From NCBI GenBank assembly GCA_035637315.1, contig DASPXK010000149.1, forward strand, positions 1-9,150: a stretch of 9,150 nt of DNA, given 5' to 3'. Positions 1-6,898 of the stretch are shown here, in pieces. The stretch is from DASPXK01 sp035637315 (lineage in GTDB: Bacteria > Chloroflexota > UBA6077 > JACCZL01). The stretch's first letter is position 1. Each line of letters begins with the position of its first letter. The translations under genes were made by a program, and so were the position numbers. The notes under the pieces were generated by a model, which saw nothing but the letters and a program-made list of their open reading frames with translations, was not told where the DNA came from and searched no databases.

Positions 1-314
1 CGCTCCGCCGCGCGCGGGAGATCGCCCGGGGCGAGCGGCGCCCCATCTGGCGGGGCCCTGAGCTGCCGGGCAGCCCAAACTCGATCACGGCGCTCGCCGC
101 GTCGCCCAATTACGGCGCGGACACGACCCTCTTCGCCTCCAGCAGCGCCGGAGTCTGCGTATCGCGCGACGGTGGCGCCAGCTTCACGCCGTGGAGCGAG
201 GGGCTCGACCCGCCCGCCGTGGTGGCGCTGGCGACGTCGCCAGACTACCCCCGCGACCGACTCGTCTATGCGTCGGGGTTGGGCGGGACCATTTGGCGGC
301 GGCGCGACGACTAG
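1..314 (+). CDS. BNR/Asp-box beta-propeller protein, 3' end only
   Basis: This is the C-terminal ~103 residues of a protein whose start lies left of the window; the frame is open from base 3 to a TAG at 312-314. It reads as repeated propeller blades. One segment, SRDGGASFTPW, fits the Asp-box pattern S-x-D-x-G-x-x-[FW], and the phrases SPNYGADTTLFAS and SPDYPRDRLVYAS are two copies of the same blade-entry motif. Such proteins (BNR/sialidase-like, Ycf48-like folds) are usually exported or structural binding proteins; the sequence shows no catalytic residues that would make it a sialidase. The visible part ends just after a blade strand (TIWRRRDD). It is convergent with the solute-binding protein gene, with 9 bp between the stops and no clear terminator between them. 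The fold is fairly secure; the function is unknown. Confidence 0.75.
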   Translation, partial: LRRAREIARGERRPIWRGPELPGSPNSITALAASPNYGADTTLFASSSAGVCVSRDGGASFTPWSEGLDPPAVVALATSPDYPRDRLVYASGLGGTIWRRRDD

Positions 315-323
315 CGCGCCGGG

Positions 324-1766
324 CTACCTCCGGTTTTCCGGTTTGTTGTAGATCTCCTCAGCGCTCTTGACGAACGTGGCGAGCGCGTCCGCCGGCTTCA
401 CCTTTTTGACCATCACGTCCTGCATGATGTCGCCGATGACGAACTTGGTGGTCAGCTCGGAGATGGCGCCGAGCGGGGCTGAGCCGTAGCTCATGATGCG
501 GCCGGTCTCGATGATCTTCTGGTACTCCGTGTACAGGTCGTTCTTGGTCCACAGATCGTCCTTGATCATGTCCTTGTAGACCGGGACGAAGCGACCCTGC
601 AGCTTCTTGTTGATGTAGTCGCCGTACCAGGTCGGGTCGAGGAAAGATGAAAGCAGGACACGGGCTCCCTCCCCACCCTTGCCGTTTTTGAACAGCGCGA
701 GTGCCCAGACGTCGACCTGGCCGAACGACCCGGCCGGACCGGCCGGGTAGCTGTAGAACTTCGTCGCCTTGGCCAGCTCGGGCTTGTTCTGCTGGAGCCA
801 GTTGTAGATGCTGGTCGGGTTGGAGGTCAGCACGAGCTGCTCGCTCTGGTAGGCATTGTTGTTGTCGGGATCGCCCCAGCTGACCGAGCCCGGCGGGATG
901 ATCTTGTCCTCGTTGAACATCGTCGCGAGCAGGTCAATCGTCTTGATCCAGGCCTCGTCGCCGGCCTTGACCGCAAGGCTGCCGTCCTCGTTCTGGAGCT
1001 TGCCGCCCAAGGTCCAGAGCATGCCGATGAAGTGGTTGTTGGTGTCGTTCGTGCGGCCGAGGGTCATGCCGTAGTGATACAGCGGTGGCTTGCTGAGCTT
1101 CTTGCCCTGCTCGCGAAACTCATTCCAGTCCTTCGGGTACTTCAGCCCGTTCTGGTCGAGCAGGTCCTGGCGGACGTGGAACGGCCAGCAGTTAACCGCC
1201 CTTGGCACGCCGTACCACTTGTCCTGGAACTTGCAGGTAAGCTCGACCGGCTGCCAGAAGCCACCTGCCTGGGTCGCAAAGGGCTTGACGATGTCCGTGA
1301 CGTCGACCGTTTGCCCCTGGATGCGCCAGTACTGCGTCTGGTAGTCGAACACGCCGTAGATATCGGGCGGCGTGCCGGCCTGGACGGCGGCGTTGAACTT
1401 GTCGGTGCTCGCCGGGCCGCTCGGCAGCTCCTCGAAGGTAAGGCTGAAGCCCTTCTCCTTAGAGACGGCGGTGAACCGCTCGTTCATGAACTGGGTCACT
1501 TGCGGGATGTAGTCCAGCCCAAACCAGGCGACGACCGGGCCACCCGCGGCAGGTTTGGCGGCAGTCGCGGGCGTGGCCGCCGCGGCGGGCGCGGTCGTCG
1601 CGACCGGCGCGGCTGGCTTGGGGGCCTCGGTTGGCTTGGCAGCCTCTGGTGGTTTGGCCGGCGCGGGCGCCTGGCCGCCGCCACAGGCAGCCACGACTGT
1701 GGCGGTCGCCGTGCTGGCGAGCACGCCCAGGAAGCTACGTCGTGAGAATTGTTGTCCACTCGCCAT
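324..1766 (-). CDS. Carbohydrate ABC transporter solute-binding lipoprotein (family 1 type)
   Basis: This 480-residue protein is the extracytoplasmic substrate receptor of the importer encoded just upstream. The N-terminus has a twin-arginine motif (SRRSFLG, residues 8-14), a hydrophobic stretch and a lipobox VAAC with Cys28 as the expected lipidated residue, so it is probably exported by Tat and anchored in the membrane. Residues ~32-75 form a low-complexity Ala/Pro/Lys/Thr tether that holds the binding domain away from the membrane. The rest has the features of bacterial family 1 sugar-binding proteins, such as the segment AGTPPDIYG near residue 130. The start is well supported by GGAGGAGGT eight bases upstream of ATG. 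It follows the MalG-type permease by 34 bp as the last gene of a permease-permease-receptor operon. The ligand cannot be read from sequence; a sugar or sugar derivative is the family expectation. Confidence 0.93.
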   Translation of the reverse strand: MASGQQFSRRSFLGVLASTATATVVAACGGGQAPAPAKPPEAAKPTEAPKPAAPVATTAPAAAATPATAAKPAAGGPVVAWFGLDYIPQVTQFMNERFTAVSKEKGFSLTFEELPSGPASTDKFNAAVQAGTPPDIYGVFDYQTQYWRIQGQTVDVTDIVKPFATQAGGFWQPVELTCKFQDKWYGVPRAVNCWPFHVRQDLLDQNGLKYPKDWNEFREQGKKLSKPPLYHYGMTLGRTNDTNNHFIGMLWTLGGKLQNEDGSLAVKAGDEAWIKTIDLLATMFNEDKIIPPGSVSWGDPDNNNAYQSEQLVLTSNPTSIYNWLQQNKPELAKATKFYSYPAGPAGSFGQVDVWALALFKNGKGGEGARVLLSSFLDPTWYGDYINKKLQGRFVPVYKDMIKDDLWTKNDLYTEYQKIIETGRIMSYGSAPLGAISELTTKFVIGDIMQDVMVKKVKPADALATFVKSAEEIYNKPENRR

Positions 1767-1773
1767 GTGACCT

Positions 1774-1782
1774 ACCTCCTCC
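1774..1782 (-). promoter_or_regulatory. Strong ribosome binding site of the solute-binding protein gene
   Basis: On the minus strand this reads GGAGGAGGT, a near-perfect anti-16S match, with about eight bases to the ATG at 1766. It is much stronger than the site in front of the MalG-type gene, which would fit the usual need for excess binding protein over permease. Confidence 0.75.
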
Positions 1783-1800
1783 CCTGCGGTTGAGCCAATC

Positions 1801-2706
1801 CTAGTTTTTCACCGCGCCGGCCGTCCAACCGGCGATCACCCAGCGCTGCCCGAAGAAGTACAGCAGCAGCGGCGGAAGCGACATGATCGTGGCCGCGGCC
1901 ATCATCTGCCCCCAGTAGAAGACATCCGCGACCACATACGCGGTCAGGCCGACCGGCACCGTCATGTTCTCCTTCGCCTGGATCAGTACCAGCGCGTAGA
2001 GAAACTCGTTCCAGGACAGCGTAAAGGTGAAGACGGCGACTACAACAATCGCGGGAGCCGATAGGGGCATGACGATTCGCCACAGCGTGGTTAGGCGCCC
2101 CGCGCCGTCGACGAGCGCTGCCTCCTCCAGCTCGATCGGCAACGTCTTGAAGTAGCCCATCAGCATCCAGGTGGCGAACGGCACCGAGAAAGTCAGATGG
2201 GTCAGGGCAAGGCCCAAGAGGTTGTCGCGAAGGTTCAGCGAATTCATCAGCATGAACAGCGGGATGAACAGGACGGAGGCCGGTGCGAGGTAGGCGTAGA
2301 CCAGGATTCGCGCCAGCCCGGCCCGCGCGAAGAACCTCAGCCGAGTGAGCGCGTAAGCTCCCATCGAGCCGAACACGACCGCGACCAGGGTCGTGCCGAG
2401 GCCGACGTAGAGACTGTTCCTGAATTGGATCGGAAACTGTGACGACGTGCCGGTCAATACCTTGGCGTAGTGCTCCAGAGTCAGGGCCTGGGGCACCAGC
2501 GTGACCGACGGGCGGTACAGGTCGACGTCTAACCGGACCGACGTGGCGATCTGCCAGTAGAAGGGGAAGATCGTCCAGGCCGACAGGAGGATCAGCAGCA
2601 CGTAGCCGAGCAGGTAGTAGGCCCGATTCTTCCTCGAGAGCCACGAGACAATCGAGATGGGACGGTCGAGCGTTGTCGGTCGGGCGGCCTGCGTTAGCTG
2701 GGCCAT
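1801..2706 (-). CDS. ABC transporter inner-membrane permease, MalG type
   Basis: This 301-residue integral membrane protein is one half of the translocation channel of the carbohydrate importer. An N-terminal segment (about residues 31-50) is hydrophobic, and further membrane segments follow at roughly 98-120, 135-155, 167-185, 218-235 and 268-290, which is the usual six-helix layout. The cytoplasmic EAA loop that docks on the ATPase is clear at residues 195-218, beginning EAALVDGAG and ending with the hallmark PLSAP. Length is normal for the family. The start ATG follows the stop of the upstream MalF-type gene after only three bases (TGA GCG ATG), and GGAG lies nine bases before it inside the upstream gene, so translation is probably coupled. 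A longer open frame on the same strand overlaps it in another register, but has no recognisable protein in it. Confidence 0.93.
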   Translation of the reverse strand: MAQLTQAARPTTLDRPISIVSWLSRKNRAYYLLGYVLLILLSAWTIFPFYWQIATSVRLDVDLYRPSVTLVPQALTLEHYAKVLTGTSSQFPIQFRNSLYVGLGTTLVAVVFGSMGAYALTRLRFFARAGLARILVYAYLAPASVLFIPLFMLMNSLNLRDNLLGLALTHLTFSVPFATWMLMGYFKTLPIELEEAALVDGAGRLTTLWRIVMPLSAPAIVVVAVFTFTLSWNEFLYALVLIQAKENMTVPVGLTAYVVADVFYWGQMMAAATIMSLPPLLLYFFGQRWVIAGWTAGAVKN

Positions 2707-2709
2707 CGC

Positions 2710-3657
2710 TCACGACTCCGTGCGCAGCATGCGCTTGGTCAACACGTAGATGAAGAGCGCGAACATCGGGAAGAAGAGCAGGGGAATCGCCGCCGCGATC
2801 CCCAGATCGTAGGCGCGGAGGCCCTGGCTAATCGCGAGGAGTGGGAACGTCTCGGTGGCTCCGCCAGGGCCACCGTTGGTGAGGATGTAGATGTACTGGA
2901 TCGAGTTTGTGGTGAAGATGGCAGACAGCATCACCGTGACGAGTATCACACTCGTCAAGTTGGGGAGGGTGATATGCCAGAAGCTCTTGGCGGTGGAGGC
3001 GCCGTCGATCTCGGCCGCCTCGTAGAGCTCGTGAGGAATCGCCTGCAGGCCCGCCAGGAACGTCATCGTCCAGAACGGCGTACCCTGCCAGATGACCGCG
3101 AGCAGCACCGACCAGACGGCGAGCGTCGGATCTGCCAGAAACAGGATCGGCCGCTCGATCAGCCCGTAGCCCATGAGCAGGTTGTTGAAAATCCCGTTGA
3201 CGTCGTTGTAGATCCACTTCCACGAGTAGGAGCTCACGATCGCCGGAATCGACCAGGGCAGGAAGAGCAGCGCTCGCCAGAGGTTCCGGGCTTTGATCTG
3301 TGCGTGCAGGATCAGCGCCGTGGTCATGCCCAGAATGAACTTGCCGCACAGGGCCCCCCCTACGTAGACCGCGGTCACGTAGACCGAATTCCAGAACTGG
3401 TCGTGAATGCGGCTGGTGGAATCGAGGAGGATCTTGGAGTAGTTCCCGGCCCCCACGAACGTCCCCTGGCCGCCGAGCTTGATGTCCTGCAGGCTCAGCC
3501 AGACCGAGTAGCCCAGCGGGAAGGCGATCAGTCCGACGATGACCAGGACGACCGGCAGCGTGAGGGCGTAGCCCAAGCGCCAGTCGCGGCCGAGACGCGG
3601 TCCGCCCGCGGGAACGGCCAGCGGCATGCGACGGGCGGTAGTTCCGAGCGTAGCCAT
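2710..3657 (-). CDS. ABC transporter inner-membrane permease, MalF type
   Basis: This 315-residue protein is the other half of the importer channel. A hydrophobic helix at about residues 29-50 precedes a periplasmic stretch. The EAA loop is at residues 213-234 (starts EAAEIDGAS, ends TLPNL), and the family signature TNGGPGGATE follows at 260-269. The frame could start six bases earlier at a GTG (3663), but GGGAG lies five bases before the ATG at 3657 and overlaps that GTG, so the ATG is preferred. It is the first gene of the importer operon and is preceded by a promoter-like element and a hairpin. No gene for the nucleotide-binding subunit lies in the window; members of this family often share an ATPase encoded elsewhere (MsmK/UgpC type). 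Confidence 0.93.
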   Translation of the reverse strand: MATLGTTARRMPLAVPAGGPRLGRDWRLGYALTLPVVLVIVGLIAFPLGYSVWLSLQDIKLGGQGTFVGAGNYSKILLDSTSRIHDQFWNSVYVTAVYVGGALCGKFILGMTTALILHAQIKARNLWRALLFLPWSIPAIVSSYSWKWIYNDVNGIFNNLLMGYGLIERPILFLADPTLAVWSVLLAVIWQGTPFWTMTFLAGLQAIPHELYEAAEIDGASTAKSFWHITLPNLTSVILVTVMLSAIFTTNSIQYIYILTNGGPGGATETFPLLAISQGLRAYDLGIAAAIPLLFFPMFALFIYVLTKRMLRTES

Positions 3658-3662
3658 GCGCA

Positions 3663-3667
3663 CTCCC
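3663..3667 (-). promoter_or_regulatory. Ribosome binding site that fixes the MalF-type start
   Basis: GGGAG on the minus strand, five bases before the ATG at 3657. It overlaps the alternative GTG at 3663, which would then have no properly spaced site, so it decides between the two starts. Confidence 0.55.
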
Positions 3668-3673
3668 GGCCCG

Positions 3674-3710
3674 TGTCCCCCTCAATGCCTTGAAGTACGC
3701 ATGGGGGACA
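3674..3710 (-). promoter_or_regulatory. Leader hairpin of the ABC importer operon
   Basis: The 8-bp arms TGTCCCCC (plus strand 3674-3681) and GGGGGACA (3703-3710) are perfect inverted repeats. Inside them, GCAT (3698-3702 region) and ATGC (3685-3688) can add four pairs after a small bulge. On the minus-strand transcript the structure would lie between the predicted transcription start and the GGGAG ribosome binding site. It has no run of T after it, so it is not a classic intrinsic terminator. Possible roles are an mRNA-stabilising or translation-controlling hairpin, or a DNA operator. The repeat is seen directly; the function is inferred. Confidence 0.45.
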
Positions 3711-3763
3711 TCCGGAGCATAGCCCAAGGGATTCCGCTGTTCAACCAGGCGTCACTCCGGATG
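3709..3763. repeat. 9-bp inverted repeat bracketing the importer promoter
   Basis: CATCCGGAG (3709-3717) and CTCCGGATG (3755-3763) are exact reverse complements about 46 bp apart centre to centre. Each also contains the 6-bp palindrome TCCGGA. One copy sits just upstream of the -35-like box and the other overlaps the end of the -10-like box and the expected start site. This arrangement would suit paired operator sites for a dimeric regulator, but no regulator gene is visible in the window. Confidence 0.4.
3716..3744 (-). promoter_or_regulatory. Candidate sigma-70-type promoter of the ABC importer operon
   Basis: Reading the minus strand, TTGAAC (3739-3744) and TATGCT (3716-3721) each match four of six consensus bases and are separated by exactly 17 bp. 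The expected transcription start would be near 3709, leaving a leader of about 50 bases before the MalF-type ATG. In such GC-rich DNA this is a better than usual candidate, and it lies in the gap between the dehydrogenase gene and the importer. It implies the importer can be transcribed independently of the dehydrogenase. Confidence 0.45.
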
Positions 3764-3810
3764 CCCGGGCTAGCCCGCGGCCGCGCTGGCGCGGTCGATC
3801 CTCTCCCTGC

Positions 3811-4707
3811 TCAGGAGCTCCGCACGTTGACGCCGGCGCGCTCCTCCTGGAGCATCCAGATCGCCGAGGAGTCTTTGACGCCCCAACCACGGTTCAGGGC
3901 GTCGATCATGGCCTGCTCGGCCACCGCCGCCATGGCCGTCGGGACGTCGAACTCGCGGGCCAGCTCGGTCGCCAGCCCGAGGTCCTTGCGCGCCAGCGCG
4001 AGCGCGAAGCGTGGAGTATCGAAGTCGCCCTTGAAGACGACTTGTGGTATCCCGCGCGAGAGGGCATAGCCCTGGCCGTAGGAGGCGCCGCGGATCGCCT
4101 CGAGCAGCTTCTCCGGGCGGAGGCCGGCCTTGACGCCGAGCGTAAACCCCTCCGCGAGGAGCTGGGCGGCGCAGATGCCGATCATGTTGTGGACCAGCTT
4201 GGCGATCGCCCCGCAGCCGATCTCCCCCATGTAGCTGACCTTGTCGCCGATCGCCTGCAGCGCTGGCCTGGCGCGCTCGAAGCTTGCCTCGTCGCCGCCG
4301 ACCATGATGATGAGGTTTGCATCCTGGGCGCCCTGTGGCCCACCGCTCACCGGAGCATCGAGCACGTGGATGCCACGTTCCGCGAAAAGCGGGAAGATCC
4401 GCCGAATGAGCCTGGGCGAACTGGTCGACAGGTCGGCATAGATGGAGCCACGCGGAGCGCCATGGATGATCCCCTGCTCGCCGAGGGCGACCTCCTCGAC
4501 TTCCTTCGGGCCTGGCAGTGACGTCAGGATCAGCTCGGCGTCGCCAGCCGCCTCGCGGGGGCTGTCCGCCCAACGCGCGCCGCGTTCCAGGTGCGGATCA
4601 GCGGCCGAGCGTCGCACATCGTGCACGACGAGGTCGTGCCCCGCCTTCTGGAGATTGGCGACCATCCGTCCACCCATAGTGCCCAGGCCGATGAATGCGA
4701 CGCGCAT
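3811..4707 (-). CDS. NAD-binding beta-hydroxyacid dehydrogenase (3-hydroxyisobutyrate dehydrogenase family)
   Basis: This 298-residue soluble oxidoreductase belongs to the family of 3-hydroxyisobutyrate dehydrogenase and tartronate semialdehyde reductase. The N-terminal Rossmann motif is GLGTMG (residues 7-12). Asp30 at the end of the second strand (VVHD) is the residue that usually binds the NAD ribose, suggesting NAD rather than NADP. The substrate motif DAPVSGG is at 117-123, and the catalytic helix GAIAKLVHN carries the invariant Lys170 and Asn174. The C-terminal helical domain ends normally (KDLGLATELA at 241-250). The ATG has a strong GGAGGGAGGA upstream. It lies about 150 bp upstream of the importer operon, on the same strand. 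A role in oxidising or reducing an acid from the imported compound is possible, but the exact substrate cannot be told from the sequence. A TATACT box upstream (4798-4803) lacks a matching -35. Confidence 0.9.
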   Translation of the reverse strand: MRVAFIGLGTMGGRMVANLQKAGHDLVVHDVRRSAADPHLERGARWADSPREAAGDAELILTSLPGPKEVEEVALGEQGIIHGAPRGSIYADLSTSSPRLIRRIFPLFAERGIHVLDAPVSGGPQGAQDANLIIMVGGDEASFERARPALQAIGDKVSYMGEIGCGAIAKLVHNMIGICAAQLLAEGFTLGVKAGLRPEKLLEAIRGASYGQGYALSRGIPQVVFKGDFDTPRFALALARKDLGLATELAREFDVPTAMAAVAEQAMIDALNRGWGVKDSSAIWMLQEERAGVNVRSS

Positions 4708-4714
4708 CGCCCTA

Positions 4715-4724
4715 TCCTCCCTCC
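4715..4724 (-). promoter_or_regulatory. Ribosome binding site of the dehydrogenase gene
   Basis: The minus strand reads GGAGGGAGGA, ending seven bases before the ATG at 4707. This supports that start and the full N-terminal Rossmann strand MRVAFIGLG. Confidence 0.65.
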
Positions 4725-4893
4725 GAACACTCCTGGTAGCCGCACCTCGCGGGGTGGGTCCTGGCGTTAGCCCCAGGCCGAACCGTCGGCAAACTGCAGT
4801 ATATCTCGGCCCAGCCAGGCAGACCTCCCGATCAGAGCCGCGGGAGTGAGCCTGCCGACCCCGCGTAAGGGCATCTTCGCGTCGCGTCCGACT

Positions 4894-5517
4894 TCAGTTC
4901 CAGGGCACCGGGCCGCTCCAGCGGTCCAGGTACGTGGTCTCTGAGGTAGGCCTGCGGTTGGTTGGCCCGAAGCTGCCGCGCGGGTAGCCAAGCGGGATGC
5001 AGAAGTGAAAGCTCACCTCCTTCGGGATCCCGAACATAGCGTTGAAACGCTCCATGACCGTGGCGTGGAGGGTGGTGGGGACGGAGCCGAGGCCGACGGC
5101 GCGGGCGGCCAGCATGAGGTTCTGCACAGCCGGGATCACGGAGTTGGCTGAGCCAGGCGGCAGGGCGAGAGCGAAGATGACACAGGGCGCATCCTTGATG
5201 TTGTCGGCCAGCCCCATGGCGGAACGGTAGCTGCGGTCCTCGAGTGGGATGTCCTCGGGCTTCGTCCAGCCACGCTCGTCATACCGCTTGGCCCACCAGG
5301 CCTCGTGATAGAGCCGGCCGAAGTCCTGGATCAGCGCCCGGTCGGTGACCACCAGGAATCGCGCGATCTGCCGGTTCCCTCCATTGGGCGCTTTGGAGGC
5401 CGCCTCCAGGATGAGTCGGATGTCCTCCATGGGGACTGGGTCCGGCCGGAACCGACGGATGGAGCGCTGGGTGAACATCGCCTCGCCGACGGGCATCGAG
5501 AGCCGCTGATGGTCCAT
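4894..5517 (-). CDS. Nitroreductase-family FMN oxidoreductase
   Basis: This 207-residue flavoprotein is of the nitroreductase fold, whose members are FMN-binding dimers reducing nitro groups, quinones, enones or flavins with NAD(P)H. The FMN phosphate-binding start RSIRRF is at residues 18-23 and the second FMN contact region APNGGNRQ at 43-50. The helix AVQNLMLAARAVGLGS is at 130-145. A C-terminal LGYPRG (176-181) is followed by a short RRPTSETTYLDRW tail, as in many family members. The frame extends to a GTG at 5553, but AGGAG lies seven bases upstream of the ATG at 5517 and no comparable site precedes the GTG, so the ATG is used. About 186 bp separate it from the dehydrogenase and 164 bp from the MpaB-like gene, with no clear terminator in either gap. 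The physiological substrate is unknown. Confidence 0.88.
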   Translation of the reverse strand: MDHQRLSMPVGEAMFTQRSIRRFRPDPVPMEDIRLILEAASKAPNGGNRQIARFLVVTDRALIQDFGRLYHEAWWAKRYDERGWTKPEDIPLEDRSYRSAMGLADNIKDAPCVIFALALPPGSANSVIPAVQNLMLAARAVGLGSVPTTLHATVMERFNAMFGIPKEVSFHFCIPLGYPRGSFGPTNRRPTSETTYLDRWSGPVPWN

Positions 5518-5524
5518 CTGTTCG

Positions 5525-5529
5525 CTCCT
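5525..5529 (-). promoter_or_regulatory. Ribosome binding site that fixes the nitroreductase start
   Basis: AGGAG on the minus strand with seven bases to the ATG at 5517. It lies inside the extended frame that begins at GTG 5553, so it argues for the shorter protein, which begins MDHQRLSMPV. Confidence 0.6.
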
Positions 5530-5681
5530 GCAGTGAAATAAGTCCGCAGACACCCCAGCCCGGACTCGCAGCGGCAGCGTGCTGGCGATCCCAGTACGGC
5601 GCCACGTCGACGCTGACGATTGTGCCCGACGCGAGCGGCCCCGGTCACTCAGCCGGTCGGTCTGATGGCGTGGTTGGCTCG

Positions 5682-6566
5682 CTAAGGGCTGTCGAAATCC
5701 GTGGCTTGGGCTGCGCTTTGCTTACCCAACTGGCTGGCGCGACGGGCTTCGGGCCAGCGTCGCACGGCGTCGGGGAGCAACGGGACCAGCCTTCGGCATG
5801 TCGCGACAGCCGCGTCGAAAGCAAGCTGGTAGGCCGGGCTCCAGGACAGCTGGTAGGCGTCGCGGAGCGGCGGTGGCAGTAGGCCGACAGTCATGACATG
5901 GTAGGGCAAACGGAGGGGAAGGTCCAGCAGCCCGGACAAGCCCGGGCTTGCGTTTAGCAGCTCGCAGGCGAGGCGGCGCGCCGTTGGCCCAACCGCGATC
6001 TGCCCGCTGGAGAACATCGCGTCAAGATACGCGGCGAGCTGCGTGGCGTCAGCGGGCAACAGCTCCACCGGAATTCCGAGGATCGGCCCCATCCAGGTGG
6101 CCTCAGCGCAGTAGCGGTCCTGCTCCATTCGGCTCAACGGCCCAATCAGTAAGCGGTAGGTGAGGAGCGTGGAATCAAGCAGCGTTGCATGCACCCAGCG
6201 GAGGAGCGCAGGATCGCGGGCCGAGTATGGGGTGCCGGCGGGGAACACGCCACAGGTATCCTGCAGCCGACCATGCACCTGGCCGTGGATGCCGTCGATC
6301 CAGCGGGCCGTTTTCCGGACGGCCTCAGGGCTGCCGTAGGTAAGGGTAAGCATCGCTCGCAGCGTTCGGCGGAAGCGCCGCAGTCTCTGTCGCGGCGAGA
6401 TACGGAGCGTACTGTAGTCGGCGACTCCCGCCGCCACCAGCGGATGGGCGAGCTGGAGCAGCACGGCCTGTCCCCAGCCGAGGACAGCCAGGCGCTCACC
6501 GTTCACCCGCCAGGCCACGGGCGCGGAGTCGGGCATATCTCGGCCATGTTCCGACGCGCCGTTCAT
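5682..6566 (-). CDS. MpaB/DUF2236-family protein, putative haem oxygenase
   Basis: This 294-residue protein is all-helical in character and matches the DUF2236 (MpaB / latex-clearing-protein catalytic) family. The N-terminal signature LQLAHPLVAAGVADYS is at 37-52, followed by the basic segment RRFRRTLRAMLTLTYG (63-78). Histidine motifs IHGQVHG (93-99) and WVHATLLDS (124-132) follow, then GPLS (142-145). In characterised members (Lcp rubber oxygenase, MpaB) conserved histidines bind haem b and the enzyme cleaves a hydrocarbon chain with O2; most bacterial members have no assigned substrate. Length is typical. GGGAG lies ten bases before the ATG; a second ATG ten codons in has a weaker site. 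No signal peptide or clear membrane helix is evident. The family is secure; the reaction in this organism is not. Confidence 0.85.
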   Translation of the reverse strand: MNGASEHGRDMPDSAPVAWRVNGERLAVLGWGQAVLLQLAHPLVAAGVADYSTLRISPRQRLRRFRRTLRAMLTLTYGSPEAVRKTARWIDGIHGQVHGRLQDTCGVFPAGTPYSARDPALLRWVHATLLDSTLLTYRLLIGPLSRMEQDRYCAEATWMGPILGIPVELLPADATQLAAYLDAMFSSGQIAVGPTARRLACELLNASPGLSGLLDLPLRLPYHVMTVGLLPPPLRDAYQLSWSPAYQLAFDAAVATCRRLVPLLPDAVRRWPEARRASQLGKQSAAQATDFDSP

Positions 6567-6662
6567 GGTCCGCAGTCTCCCGTGCCGCCAACCCGCAGTT
6601 TGCGTGCCGTCCGGTCGGCCGCCCCAGCGCCTGTGTCTTTGATGAGCAGCCGCTCTGGCGAT

Positions 6663-6878
6663 TCAGCCGACGACTGGTTGCCCCGGTTTGCTCGACCGGA
6701 AGCGCTCCTCGAGGTAGCGGTGCGCGGCGATGGCGGCGGTCGCCCCGTCACCCGCGCACGCGATCGCTTGGGCCACCGAGTCGCGCCTGATGTCTCCCGC
6801 CGCGAACACACCCGGCAGTTCGGTCCGCATCCAGACGCCGGTTGGGATGTGACCCGCCGTCTCGTCCAGGCGCAGCTT
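6663..6878 (-). pseudogene. Headless C-terminal remnant of a second thioredoxin reductase
   Basis: On the minus strand, bases 6878 down to 6663 encode a near copy of the last ~60 residues of the complete reductase at 7620-8552. It begins at KLRLDET and runs through MRTELPGVFAAGDIR and AGDGATAAIAAH to a different tail (RYLEERFRSSKPGQ...). By eye, 6727-6878 and 7662-7811 differ at about 16 of ~150 aligned bases plus one 3-base insertion that adds an alanine after DET. The frame is intact to its stop, but the FAD-binding start, the CxxC centre and most of the NADPH domain are missing. Similarity ends abruptly just past the stop of the upstream small gene (6899). It might be read through as a small peptide, but no start or ribosome site supports this. 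Confidence 0.8.
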
Positions 6879-6898
6879 TCTTGTAGCGAAGGACTGGC

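Noticed and set aside
1032..1745. A 237-codon plus-strand open frame antisense to the solute-binding protein.
   Set aside because: Its product is Arg/Gly/Leu-rich without domain features, as expected from the complementary strand of GC-rich coding DNA. The minus-strand protein is unmistakable.
1772..2713. A long minus-strand open frame (313 codons) overlapping the MalG-type permease in another register.
   Set aside because: It is Arg/Gly/His-rich with no membrane segments, while the overlapping frame carries the EAA loop and permease helices.
3772..3795. A CCGCG-CTGG-CGCGG stem and nearby GCCCGGGC palindrome between the dehydrogenase and importer genes, as a terminator.
   Set aside because: The stem is short and no T-run follows on either strand. 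In GC-rich DNA such stems are common.
4798..4803. TATACT on the minus strand upstream of the dehydrogenase, a possible -10 box.
   Set aside because: The matching upstream positions read GGTCTG or AGGTCT, far from TTGACA, and no extended -10 TG is present. Too weak to list as a promoter.
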